DNA of 12,263 nucleotides from Actinomycetota bacterium (GCA_019347595.1 JAHWLA010000058.1:1-12263), one strand, 5' to 3'; positions 1 through 6,536 are shown, numbered from the stretch's first letter. Numbers and translations are program-made. The notes: generated from the sequence alone by a model not told the origin.

Positions 1-373
1 ACTCGTACTGGGCGGTGACGCCGGCGAGGTACTTCCGCTCCGCCTCGGGGATGCCCAGCTTCTCGTAGGTCTCCTTGACGGAGTCCGGGAGCTGGTCCCA
101 CGAGCTGACCTGCTCGGCGGTGGGCTTGATGTAGTAGTAGATGTCGTCGAAGAAGATCTCCGACATGTCGCCGCCCCAGTTGGGCATGGGCCGCTTCTCG
201 AAGTGGCGGAGGGCCTTGAGGCGGTTCTGCCGCATCCAGTCGGGCTCGCCCTTCATCCACGACATCTCCTTGACGATGTCGAGGTTCAGGCCTCGCTTCG
301 GCTTGAAGACATAGTCCTCGACGTCGCTCCAGCCGAGCTTGTAGCGACCGAGGTCGAGGTCCGTCGTGGTCAT
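1..373 (-). CDS. sufB: Fe-S cluster assembly protein SufB (N-terminal part; runs off the window)
   Basis: SufB is the scaffold subunit of the SUF (SufBCD) complex, which builds iron-sulfur clusters in the cytosol. The 124 visible codons read as the characteristic SufB N-terminus: a GRYKLGWSD stretch near residue 8, then MSWMKGEPDWMRQNRLKAL, then the FFDDIYYYIKPT block, and PEAERKYLAGVTAQYE at the window edge. The remaining roughly three quarters of the protein lies outside the window. The ATG at 373-371 is preceded, on the minus strand, by an AGGAG about 11 nt upstream, which supports this start. No SufR-like regulator lies immediately upstream; the divergent neighbour is an unrelated small gene. 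Identification rests on a strongly conserved block and is close to certain. Confidence 0.96.
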   Translation of the reverse strand, partial: MTTTDLDLGRYKLGWSDVEDYVFKPKRGLNLDIVKEMSWMKGEPDWMRQNRLKALRHFEKRPMPNWGGDMSEIFFDDIYYYIKPTAEQVSSWDQLPDSVKETYEKLGIPEAERKYLAGVTAQYE

Positions 374-420
374 GGGGTGATCAACTCCTGGCGGAGGGCG
401 GTGGCCCCCGAGCGGCGAAT

Positions 421-450
421 TTCTCCTACGTAGATAGTAACAATTCTCCT
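421..450 (-). promoter_or_regulatory. Candidate sufB promoter/operator region with direct repeats
   Basis: This is the most AT-rich patch of the divergent region. Read toward sufB, it contains two copies of AGGAGAA (complement of 444-450 and 421-427) whose starts are 23 bp apart. Between them lies TTGTTACTATC, and the palindrome CTACGTAG sits at 426-433. A SUF promoter or iron/redox-responsive operator here would make sense. The repeats match no binding motif that I can name with confidence, so this is a positional inference. Confidence 0.3.
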
Positions 451-490
451 GGGCCTCATCATCCCCGGGGAACGTGCCGATCCAACCCTC

Positions 491-504
491 GTGGCACCTG
501 CCAC
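491..504. repeat. Inverted repeat GTGGCA-cc-TGCCAC in the sufB / 86-aa gene divergent region
   Basis: A perfect 6-bp dyad with a 2-bp centre lies 65 bp upstream of the 86-aa gene and about 118 bp upstream of sufB. It could be an operator. The same half-sites in the opposite order recur at 10499-10515 upstream of the FtsH-like gene. Nothing else in the sequence indicates which regulator would bind. Confidence 0.35.
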
Positions 505-568
505 ACTGGGGTTGACGCCGGCGCCGACGGGGAACAGCCACCCCACCGGTGGCGTTGGAGTGGGAGAC

Positions 569-829
569 ATGGAAAACACGCTCATCGAGATCCAGGCCTG
601 GCGGGAATCCCTCAAGGGCGAGACCTACCTGAGCCCGTCCCGCGTGCAGGACCGGCTCTTCACCCTCTGGGGCCTCCTCCAGGACACCCCGGGCGCAGGC
701 AAGGTCGAACAGTGGCTTACGCTCACCATCGAGCGTGACCTCTTCTCGGGCGCCGAGCTGGTCGAGTTCCTCGACGAGCTCGAGGCCTACCTCAAGCTCC
801 ACCCCAGCACCCAGCCCGTCTCCCAGTAG
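569..829 (+). CDS. Unrecognised 86-aa acidic protein
   Basis: I do not recognise this protein. It begins MENTLIEIQAWRESL, is rich in leucine, glutamate and aspartate, and looks mostly helical, with a strongly acidic stretch near residues 60-72 (LVEFLDELEAYLKL). There is no signal peptide, membrane segment or cysteine, so a small cytosolic protein is likely. The reading frame is open upstream to a GTG at 491, but that extension is Gly/Pro/Thr-rich and low-complexity. The ATG at 569 has GGAG and GGGAG just upstream (557-566), so I prefer it. The gene is divergent from sufB and ends 70 bp before the methyltransferase. A link to either neighbour cannot be shown. Confidence 0.75.
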   Translation: MENTLIEIQAWRESLKGETYLSPSRVQDRLFTLWGLLQDTPGAGKVEQWLTLTIERDLFSGAELVEFLDELEAYLKLHPSTQPVSQ

Positions 830-884
830 CCCCGGGCAGGCGGCGGCCGGGCCGCGCATCACGTTGGTTGTCACACCCCCCGCG

Positions 885-890
885 TACGCT
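885..890 (+). promoter_or_regulatory. Candidate -10 box (TACGCT) for the methyltransferase gene, leaderless type
   Basis: TACGCT fits the actinobacterial TANNNT -10 pattern and ends 8 nt before the GTG at 899. This would place the transcription start at or next to the start codon. There is no Shine-Dalgarno sequence in the 20 bases before the GTG, consistent with a leaderless mRNA. TTGGTT at 864-869 (15-bp spacer) is a weak -35 candidate. Confidence 0.45.
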
Positions 891-898
891 CTGAACCT

Positions 899-2356
899 GT
901 GAGCGCACGACGGAAGGCGACGGCAACCTCGGCATTCGGGGTGGGGCGACGGGAGAACCACGACGCCGCCGACTTCTACGCGCGGTTCTCGCCGCCGACG
1001 ATCGTCAAGGACGAGGTGGTGAACCGTCCACCGGAGCACCAGCTCGACTGCATCCATGAGGGCGACGCCCGCTTCATGGACGAGGTGCCCTCGGGATCGG
1101 TGGCCTTGGTCGTGACCTCCCCGCCGTACTTCGCGGGCAAGGAGTACGAAGCGGCGCTGGGGCAGGGCCACATCCCCAAGTCGTACCTCGACTACCTCCA
1201 GATGCTCAAAGACGTCTTCGCCGAGTGCGTGGAGAAGCTGGAGTCGGGTGGCCGCATCGCCGTCAACGTCGCCAACCTCGGTCGCCGCCCGTACCGTTCG
1301 CTGGCCGCCGATGTCACCAACATCCTCCAGGACCTCGGCCTCCTCATCCGGGGCGAAGTCGTGTGGCAGAAAGGCCGCGGCGCCACGGGCTCCTGTGCGT
1401 GGGGCTCTTTTCAGAACGCCTCGAACCCTGTGCTCCGAGACATCACCGAGCGCGTGGTCATCGCCAGCAAGCACCGCTTCGACCGAGCCATCAGCCGAGC
1501 GGAACGGGTAGAACGAGGACTTCCGTCGGTGGCCACCATGAACAAGGACGAGTTCATGGAAGCAACCCTCGACGTGTGGGAGATCGGGCCGGAGAGCGCC
1601 ACGCGCGTCAACCACCCTGCGCCGTTCCCGGTGGAGCTGCCCTTGCGGCTCATCCACCTCTACACGTTCCAAGACGACGTCGTGCTCGACCCCTTCATGG
1701 GCTCGGGGACGACCGCCGTCGCCGCCGTGCAGTCCGGCCGCCGCTTCGTCGGGTACGACACCGACCCGGACTACGTGAAGGCGGCACGGCGGCGGGTGGC
1801 CCGGGCACGGACAGAGTTGGCGGCGCGCACGGCTCCTCCCCCGTTCACCGCGTCGTTGGCCGTGAAGCCGACAGCCCCCGACGGAGAGGACTTTCAGCAG
1901 CGGGCGGTGCGGGAAGGAAAGGCGGCCAAGGAGATAGCCGAACTTTTGCTGACCAACTGCGGCTTCACCGACATCAAGAAGAACGTGAAGCTGGGAAGCG
2001 GCGTCGAGGTCAACCTTGTCGCCACCGATAAGGACGGCGAGCGCTGGTACTTCGACGTCTCCGGCGCCTTCACCAGCACCCGCCCGGGGCTGAGGCGCAC
2101 CGACACGGTGTGGAAAGCCCTCGGCAAGATTGCTGTGCTCCGGCAGCGTCCTGAGGTCTCGCCGAATCGGATCGTGCTGTTGAGCACCGACCTACCGCCC
2201 CGCGGCAGTGCCGGGCACCACGCGCTCGAGGCCCTCAAGGGCGAAGCCTACCGAGGTGCGTTCGCAATGCTGTCGACCGAGGCCCAGCACGAACTCGCGG
2301 CCTTCGCCAAAGGCGAAGGCAAACAGGGCCGGGCACGGCGACAACCGAGTAACTGA
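899..2356 (+). CDS. Beta-class DNA amino-methyltransferase with extra C-terminal nuclease-like domain
   Basis: This SAM-dependent enzyme should methylate the exocyclic amino group of cytosine (m4C) or adenine (m6A) in a specific DNA site. The catalytic motif IV, TSPPYF, is at residues 73-78 and the SAM-binding motif I, DPFMGSGTT, at 264-272. The order IV - target recognition - I defines the beta class, and an SPPY core is common in m4C enzymes. The target recognition region is probably residues 150-235. Residues 330-470 form a separate domain: a helix (KAAKEIAELLLTNCGF), then strands around GVEVNLVA (368-375) and RWYFDVSG (382-389). This is the layout of a PD-(D/E)XK fold, but the usual lysine after D386 is S388. 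The domain may be an inactive nuclease relic, a DNA-binding module or a fused endonuclease. Codons such as ATA, CTT and TTG are commoner here than in the neighbours, compatible with acquisition. The start is a GTG without a ribosome-binding site. Confidence 0.9.
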   Translation: MSARRKATATSAFGVGRRENHDAADFYARFSPPTIVKDEVVNRPPEHQLDCIHEGDARFMDEVPSGSVALVVTSPPYFAGKEYEAALGQGHIPKSYLDYLQMLKDVFAECVEKLESGGRIAVNVANLGRRPYRSLAADVTNILQDLGLLIRGEVVWQKGRGATGSCAWGSFQNASNPVLRDITERVVIASKHRFDRAISRAERVERGLPSVATMNKDEFMEATLDVWEIGPESATRVNHPAPFPVELPLRLIHLYTFQDDVVLDPFMGSGTTAVAAVQSGRRFVGYDTDPDYVKAARRRVARARTELAARTAPPPFTASLAVKPTAPDGEDFQQRAVREGKAAKEIAELLLTNCGFTDIKKNVKLGSGVEVNLVATDKDGERWYFDVSGAFTSTRPGLRRTDTVWKALGKIAVLRQRPEVSPNRIVLLSTDLPPRGSAGHHALEALKGEAYRGAFAMLSTEAQHELAAFAKGEGKQGRARRQPSN

Positions 2357-2365
2357 GGGGGCGAG

Positions 2366-2683
2366 ATGCAGGTGGCGTACGCCGTTGTGCGCGATCCGGA
2401 GGAGCCGGCGGTCTACCTCGCCGAGGACATCGACGTCTTGTCGCGCGTGGTCGCACTGCACGTCGTCGCCGCCACCCCCGCCCATCTCGTGGGCGCGCGA
2501 AAAGAGCGGATCCGGGACGCCTTGCTCGATGAGCAGTGGGGCACGGCGGTGTTCGAGTGGATGGAGGCCACCGGGTCCGTCGTCGACGTCTACCCCGCCG
2601 AGGACGTGTGGACGAACGAACGACTCGATTCGGAACGGGCATCGTTCGAGCTGCGCATGGCACCGCTGTTCGCCGACGACTGA
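2366..2683 (+). CDS. Unrecognised 105-aa protein in the DNA-methyltransferase cassette
   Basis: I do not recognise this protein. It is acidic, has no cysteines and no membrane segment, and reads as an alpha/beta domain. It starts MQVAYAVVRDPEEPAVYLAED, has a central helix (ARKERIRDALLDEQWG) and a YPAEDVWTNERLDSE stretch near its end. It starts 9 nt after the methyltransferase stop codon, with a strong GAGGGGG ribosome-binding site (2355-2361), and ends 3 nt before the next ATG. Translation is therefore probably coupled to both neighbours. Its position suggests an accessory role in the modification cassette, such as a specificity, control or inhibitor subunit, but nothing in the sequence fixes that. 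Confidence 0.82.
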   Translation: MQVAYAVVRDPEEPAVYLAEDIDVLSRVVALHVVAATPAHLVGARKERIRDALLDEQWGTAVFEWMEATGSVVDVYPAEDVWTNERLDSERASFELRMAPLFADD

Positions 2684-2686
2684 CCA

Positions 2687-3703
2687 ATGCCCGCAGCGCG
2701 GACCGAGGTCACCGAACTGGTCACCGGGATGGCCATGCTGGGCCGGTTCGAAGACCCGCGCGCCGCGGTGGCCGCCCGGCCCGCCGAGGTCGCCAACGTG
2801 GGCGACCAGGTATGGGACCGGCTGGCCCAGTCGGTGGCGGCGCCCGCCTACCGGCAGCACGTCCATGCCGCCTGGGCCAACGGGCGGGCGTTCTTGGAGG
2901 CCCACCAAGGGCTGCGGGGCCGCCGTCCCCTCGTCGTCGAGTGGAAAGGGCCGCAGCAGGCGCCGGGCGACGAGGTGGTACCCGCCGACCTCCGGGTCGA
3001 CCACGTGTACCTGGTGAGCTGCAAGTACCTGTCGCAGATCCTGTTCAACGCATCGCCGTCGCGCCTGTTCGACCACCTGCTGCGCGGCGGGCCCCGGCGG
3101 GCCTCGGCGGGCGACTGGTTCGGCGAGGTGGCGCCCGATGCCTACCAGGAGCTCTACGCCGCCGTGCGGGCCGAACTGCCCGGCGACCTGGGCCTGCCGC
3201 CCTACGTCGCCGACATCGCCCCCGCCCACCGGGCGGCCCTGCGCAGCGCGCTGTCCGACCGGCAGTGGCCGCCTGCACTGGCGCCCGTCGCCCGGCAGTG
3301 GGCGTGCGAGGTGGGCCGGGCCTCCGCCGCCCGCTGGCGAATGGCGCTCCGCTCCAAGGCCGAGCAAGAGGCACTCCTGTGGCGGCTACTGCGCATCGGC
3401 AGCGCGCCCTACTTCGTGCTGGGCACGGCCGACCAGCGGTCCTTGCGCCTGCGCATTGCCACCCCGTGGGACTGGCGCCAGGGTTACGAGCTGCGCCGCT
3501 TCGACGTGTGGGGCGACGAGGCAGGCCAGCCGGTGGTGCGCTGGGCAGCCGAGGTGCGCGACAGGGCAGCCGACGAGCCGCGAGTGGTCGAAGGCCACGT
3601 CGAGATCCGGTGGAGCCACGGCCGCTTCGCCAAGCCGCCCGAGGCCAAGGCCTACCTCGACACCCCGCACCACCTCGTCCCCGGCTACGTCACCATCGCC
3701 TGA
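2687..3703 (+). CDS. Unrecognised 338-aa protein, possible restriction endonuclease of the cassette
   Basis: I recognise no family. The N-terminal 130 residues look most informative: a strand with VVEWKG (residues 83-88), then PADLRVDHVYLVSCKYLSQI (99-118), followed by ILFNASPSRLFD. An ExK (E85-W-K87) and an SxK (S111-C-K113, preceded by D101/D105) in adjacent strands resemble PD-(D/E)XK nuclease cores. The Cfr10I/NgoMIV group of restriction enzymes is known to use SxK in place of (D/E)xK. The spacing does not match that group exactly, so this is a hypothesis. The C-terminal half is Arg/Trp-rich with beta-strand character (ATPWDWRQGYELRRFDVWG, residues 254-272). The gene begins 3 nt after the 105-aa gene and is followed by the C5-cytosine methyltransferase, which is the expected place for a cognate nuclease. 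Confidence 0.8.
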   Translation: MPAARTEVTELVTGMAMLGRFEDPRAAVAARPAEVANVGDQVWDRLAQSVAAPAYRQHVHAAWANGRAFLEAHQGLRGRRPLVVEWKGPQQAPGDEVVPADLRVDHVYLVSCKYLSQILFNASPSRLFDHLLRGGPRRASAGDWFGEVAPDAYQELYAAVRAELPGDLGLPPYVADIAPAHRAALRSALSDRQWPPALAPVARQWACEVGRASAARWRMALRSKAEQEALLWRLLRIGSAPYFVLGTADQRSLRLRIATPWDWRQGYELRRFDVWGDEAGQPVVRWAAEVRDRAADEPRVVEGHVEIRWSHGRFAKPPEAKAYLDTPHHLVPGYVTIA

Positions 3704-3721
3704 GCGGCAACGCCGCGGCCG

Positions 3722-3727
3722 TACCAT
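3722..3727 (+). promoter_or_regulatory. Candidate -10 box (TACCAT) for the C5-cytosine methyltransferase, leaderless type
   Basis: TACCAT ends 7 nt before the ATG at 3735, and no Shine-Dalgarno sequence is visible in between. This suggests a separate, leaderless transcript for the methyltransferase inside the cassette. Such a transcript would let methylation be expressed independently of the upstream 338-aa protein. No convincing -35 element is seen. Confidence 0.42.
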
Positions 3728-3734
3728 CGCCGGC

Positions 3735-4793
3735 ATGCCGGGCCGCCTGATCGACCTGTTCGCCGGCTGCGGCGGCATGACGTCGGGGTTCGTGGCGGCG
3801 GGCTTCGAGCCGGTCCTGGCCGTGGAGTGGGAACTGCCCGCGGCGGCCACCTACGCCGCCAACTTCGGGGAGGACCACGTGGTGTGCGGCGACATCGCAG
3901 CCGTGGCCGAGGACGCCGTGCCCGAAGCCGATGTCGTGATCGGCGGCCCGCCGTGCCAGGGGTTCTCCAACCTGGGGGCCAAGGACCCGGCCGACCCCCG
4001 CAACCGGCTGTGGCGGGAGTACGTACGAGTGGTAGCGCGAGCGCGCCCCGCGGTGTTCGTGATCGAAAACGTCGACCGCTTCCGCTCGTCGCACGAGTTC
4101 GCGCTGCTGATCGACGAGGTCGAGCGGGGGCGGCTGCGCCGGTACCGGCTCACGCATGCCGTCCTCAACGCCGCCGACTACGGCGTCGCCCAGCGGCGCC
4201 ACCGCACGATTGTCATCGGGTCGCGCATCGGCCCGCCGCACCTGCCGGAGCCCACGCACGTCGACCGTCCCGTCTCCGTCCGCCGGGCGCTCCACGGGGT
4301 GCCCCGGCACCCGGTGGGCACGGAGCTGCCCGACAGCGCCGAGACGTACTTCGGACGGCGGGTGCCAGGCTCGTTCAAGGCGGCCGAGATCCACGTGGGC
4401 AGACGGCCGACGGCCACATCGGCCGAGCGCTACCGGGCCGTTCCGCCGGGCGGAAACCGCTTCGACCTGGCCCGAGAGCGACCCGACCTGCTGCCCGACT
4501 GCTGGCGCAACAAGCCGACGGGGACCACCGACGTGATGGGGCGGCTGTGGTGGGACCAGCCGTCGGTGACCGTCCGCACCGAGTTCTACAAGCCCGAGAA
4601 GGGGCGCTACCTCCACCCCGAGGAGCACCGGCCCATCACCCACCTCGAGGCGGCCCGGCTCCAGTCGTTCCCGGACGACTTCCTGTGGTGCGGCAGCAAG
4701 GTGGCGATCGCCAAGCAGATCGGCAACGCCGTGCCGCCGCTGCTGGCCCGCCGCATCGCGGAGACGGTGGCCGAGCTCCTCGACCGGGGCTGA
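3735..4793 (+). CDS. DNA (cytosine-5)-methyltransferase
   Basis: This enzyme transfers a methyl group from SAM to carbon 5 of cytosine in a specific DNA site. All core motifs are present in the 352 residues. Motif I is LIDLFAGCGGMTSGF (5-19), motif IV is GGPPCQGFS (70-78) with catalytic C74, and motif VI is ENV (111-113). Motif VIII is QRRHR (153-157), motif IX lies around EAARLQSFPDDF (305-316), and motif X is QIGNAVPP (328-335). The variable target recognition domain lies at about 200-290. The length is normal and nothing appears broken, so the enzyme should be active. The ATG is 31 nt after the stop of the putative nuclease gene and has its own candidate promoter. It faces the VOC gene, with 7 bp between the two stop codons. 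The recognition site cannot be read from the sequence. Confidence 0.97.
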   Translation: MPGRLIDLFAGCGGMTSGFVAAGFEPVLAVEWELPAAATYAANFGEDHVVCGDIAAVAEDAVPEADVVIGGPPCQGFSNLGAKDPADPRNRLWREYVRVVARARPAVFVIENVDRFRSSHEFALLIDEVERGRLRRYRLTHAVLNAADYGVAQRRHRTIVIGSRIGPPHLPEPTHVDRPVSVRRALHGVPRHPVGTELPDSAETYFGRRVPGSFKAAEIHVGRRPTATSAERYRAVPPGGNRFDLARERPDLLPDCWRNKPTGTTDVMGRLWWDQPSVTVRTEFYKPEKGRYLHPEEHRPITHLEAARLQSFPDDFLWCGSKVAIAKQIGNAVPPLLARRIAETVAELLDRG

Positions 4794-4800
4794 CGCTGCC

Positions 4801-5193
4801 CTACGCGCTGACGAACAGCTCGAGCTGGATGTTGTCGGGGTCGCGGAACACCACCACCGAGCCGTAGGGGGCGTCGGTGATGCCGGAGTGGTGGACGCCG
4901 AGCTCGTCGAAGCGCGCCACCCAGGCCTCCAGCTCGGCCCGGTCGCGCACCCGGAACGACAGGTGGTCGAGGCCGGTGCGCGTCTCGTCGAACGGGGTGC
5001 CGTCGTTGGTCGGGTGCGTGCCCAGCGAGATGGCCAGCTTCGAGCCGGGGTGGAACAGCACCCGCGATGTCCGGTCGGGCTCGTCTGTCTCCATGAGCGT
5101 GACCAGCCCGAAGAGGGTCGAGTACCACTCGGCACTGGCCAACACGTCGCGCACGGTCAGGTCGACGTGCGACACCCCCAGGAATTCCGGCAT
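4801..5193 (-). CDS. VOC-family (glyoxalase/dioxygenase fold) protein
   Basis: This 130-aa protein is a single vicinal-oxygen-chelate unit made of two beta-alpha-beta-beta-beta modules. The first starts FLGVSHVDLTVRD (H9) and the second GLDHLSFRVRDRAELEAW (H77), and it ends with the typical FRDPDNIQLELF (E125). H9, H77 and E125 sit where the metal ligands of glyoxalase I-like enzymes are found. The family covers lactoylglutathione lyases, dioxygenases and resistance proteins, so the substrate is unknown. I chose the ATG at 5193, which has GGCAGG 8 nt upstream; an in-frame ATG at 5211 would add six residues but has no ribosome-binding site. It is the last gene of the leftward operon, 29 bp after the 59-aa gene. 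Confidence 0.92.
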   Translation of the reverse strand: MPEFLGVSHVDLTVRDVLASAEWYSTLFGLVTLMETDEPDRTSRVLFHPGSKLAISLGTHPTNDGTPFDETRTGLDHLSFRVRDRAELEAWVARFDELGVHHSGITDAPYGSVVVFRDPDNIQLELFVSA

Positions 5194-5222
5194 CCGGTCA
5201 GCCTGCCGCATCGGCGGCGAAG

Positions 5223-5402
5223 TCAGCGCAGCGGCTCGACCTCGAAGTCGCCACCGAACAGCTCGGCGGCCATGACCTCGGCCGCCACACGGTCGTCGCC
5301 GACGTACCCCGCCGCCCGCCGACGGGCCTCCCGCAACTCCGCGACCCGGGCCGCGACCGCCTCGGCGTCGAGCCCGAACACGACCACGGCGCCGGGCGTC
5401 AC
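5223..5402 (-). CDS. Unrecognised 59-aa protein
   Basis: This small ORF is supported by its position. It starts with GTG in a GTGA overlap with the stop codon of the preceding gene and ends 29 bp before the VOC gene. It begins VTPGAVVVFGLDAEAVAARV, followed by an Arg/Ala-rich helix (AELREARRRAAG), and ends with GGDFEVEPLR. There is no membrane segment, cysteine or recognisable motif. The helix-rich, charged composition fits a small cytosolic protein or a partner subunit. Function is unknown, and the frame could conceivably be spurious in such GC-rich DNA, but the tight coupling argues for a real gene. Confidence 0.6.
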   Translation of the reverse strand: MTPGAVVVFGLDAEAVAARVAELREARRRAAGYVGDDRVAAEVMAAELFGGDFEVEPLR

Positions 5403-6015
5403 TCGTCCGACTCGGTGACGACGTCCACGTCGGCGCCCGCACGGGCCTCGACGGCGTCGGCCATCTCGCGCAGCACGAACGCCGCTTCCGCCGTAGCTGC
5501 CGCGCTGCCCCACCACCCGTCGGGCGCCTGGGTCTCGCACATGGCGTCGGCCACGCGTTCGGCCGTGGCCAGGAAGCTCACGTCGCCGGTCACGCCGTAA
5601 AGCAGCGCCGCCCCCAGCCCACCCGCCACGACGCCGGCCCTACCCACACGGCGTCGCCGAGCGCCACCCCGAGGTCGTGCCGCGCGACGGCGGCGTCGAG
5701 GTCGGCGTCGTCGCCCCACGCCTCGAAGCACCGGGCCAGAATCCCCACCGCCACGCCGAGCACCGAGAACGGCTGCGGCCCGGCATGGGCGAGGACCACC
5801 AGCCCGGGCGCCGCCTGCACGCCGAGTACGTCGTCGGGCTGCGACCACGCCACCCGCCGAGATTCCGCTGCTGCGGCGCGAGCCGTGTCGGTGTCGGCCG
5901 CGTCCAGCGCAGCCAGCCCCGCCCACGCCGAGCGCAGGTCGCCCTCGACCACCGTGCCCACGGGCGCGGCGTCGGCTCGTCGCCGCCACTCCTCCGGCGT
6001 GGTGTCGGCGCGCAT
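5399..6015 (-). pseudogene. Alanine-rich helical protein broken by a one-base frameshift
   Basis: Two reading frames together make one plausible protein of about 205 residues. The first runs from the ATG at 6015 for 125 codons, beginning MRADTTPEEWRRRADA and ending DLGVALGDAVWVG. It then goes out of frame into a tail ending at a TAA near 5590. The second frame picks up at about 5638 with AGVVAGGLGAALLYGVTGDV, continues through CETQAPDGWWG and stops at 5399. Adding one G at the GGG run (complement of 5638-5640) joins them. QAPDGWWG and the repeated helices resemble alpha/alpha-toroid proteins such as terpene cyclases or prenyltransferases, but this is weak. The start overlaps the gamma-carbonic-anhydrase stop (TGATG) and the end overlaps the next start (GTGA), so it belongs to the operon. 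The break may be a real mutation or a sequencing/assembly error in a G-run. Confidence 0.7.
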
Positions 6016-6536
6016 CAGGCGTCGATCCGCCGCAGGCCGGTTTGATAGCGATGCGCGTTGCCGACGTAGATCTCCACTGCCTCCTTGACGAACCCTTCCT
6101 TCACGGCGTTCTCCCGCACCTTCGCCGGCACGCCCAGCGCCATGGCGAACGACGGCACCTCCATGCCGTTGGGCACCAAGGCGTTGGCACCGACCAGCGC
6201 ATGCGAGCGCACGACCGCCCGATGCAGGACGACCGACCCCGAGCCCACCAGGCAGAAGGGCTCGATGGTGCACCCCTCCAGGTGCACGACGTGCCCGACG
6301 ACGCAGTCGTGCCCGATGACCGTCGCCAGCTCGGCGGTGGCGTGCACGACCGTCCCGTCCTGGACCGACGTGCGCTCGCCCACCTCGATCCTCCCGTAGT
6401 CGCCCCGCAGCACGGCACCCGGCCAGACGGAGGCCTCGGCGCCGAGGCGGACGTCGCCGATCACCACGGCGTCGGGATGGACGAAGGCTTCGGGGTGGAC
6501 CGTCGGGACGCGGTCGTCGATCGCGTACAGGGGCAT
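6015..6536 (-). CDS. Gamma-carbonic-anhydrase-like left-handed beta-helix protein
   Basis: The 173-aa sequence has hexapeptide repeats of a left-handed beta-helix from about residue 12 to 140, and then a C-terminal helix, as in the YrdA/PaaY/gamma-carbonic-anhydrase group. These cytosolic trimers bind one metal between subunits through three histidines and hydrate CO2 or have related roles. Expected ligands are H65 (GTVVHATA) and H82 (VVGHVVHLEGC). The third ligand, the His of the usual HGC triplet, is E87 here (LEGC), although H85 is close by and could replace it. Catalytic activity is therefore uncertain. The ATG at 6536 heads the leftward operon and no Shine-Dalgarno sequence is visible. 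A TACGTA box 12 nt upstream (complement of 6549-6554) would give a very short leader. The stop overlaps the next start as TGATG. Confidence 0.9.
   Translation of the reverse strand: MPLYAIDDRVPTVHPEAFVHPDAVVIGDVRLGAEASVWPGAVLRGDYGRIEVGERTSVQDGTVVHATAELATVIGHDCVVGHVVHLEGCTIEPFCLVGSGSVVLHRAVVRSHALVGANALVPNGMEVPSFAMALGVPAKVRENAVKEGFVKEAVEIYVGNAHRYQTGLRRIDA

Noticed and set aside
491..568. N-terminal extension of the 86-aa protein from a GTG at 491
   Set aside because: The added residues are low-complexity Gly/Pro/Thr, the GTG overlaps an inverted repeat, and a better ribosome-binding site precedes the ATG at 569.
843..855. GCGGC-CGG-GCCGC hairpin after the 86-aa gene as a terminator
   Set aside because: The stem is only 5 bp and no T-run follows; such hairpins are frequent by chance in this base composition.
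868..873. TTGTCA as the -35 box of the methyltransferase promoter
   Set aside because: The spacer to the TACGCT box at 885 would be only 11 bp, too short for a normal sigma-70-type promoter.
2536..3750. 404-codon plus-strand frame overlapping the 105- and 338-aa genes
   Set aside because: It is Arg/Gly/Ala/Pro-rich, starts inside the 105-aa gene and has no ribosome-binding site; the alternative frames have balanced composition and coupled starts.
3690..5135. 481-codon open frame on the minus strand across the C5-methyltransferase
   Set aside because: It is antisense to a gene with all ten methyltransferase motifs; its product is Arg/Val/Gly/His-rich without any fold signature, as expected for the opposite strand of GC-rich coding DNA.
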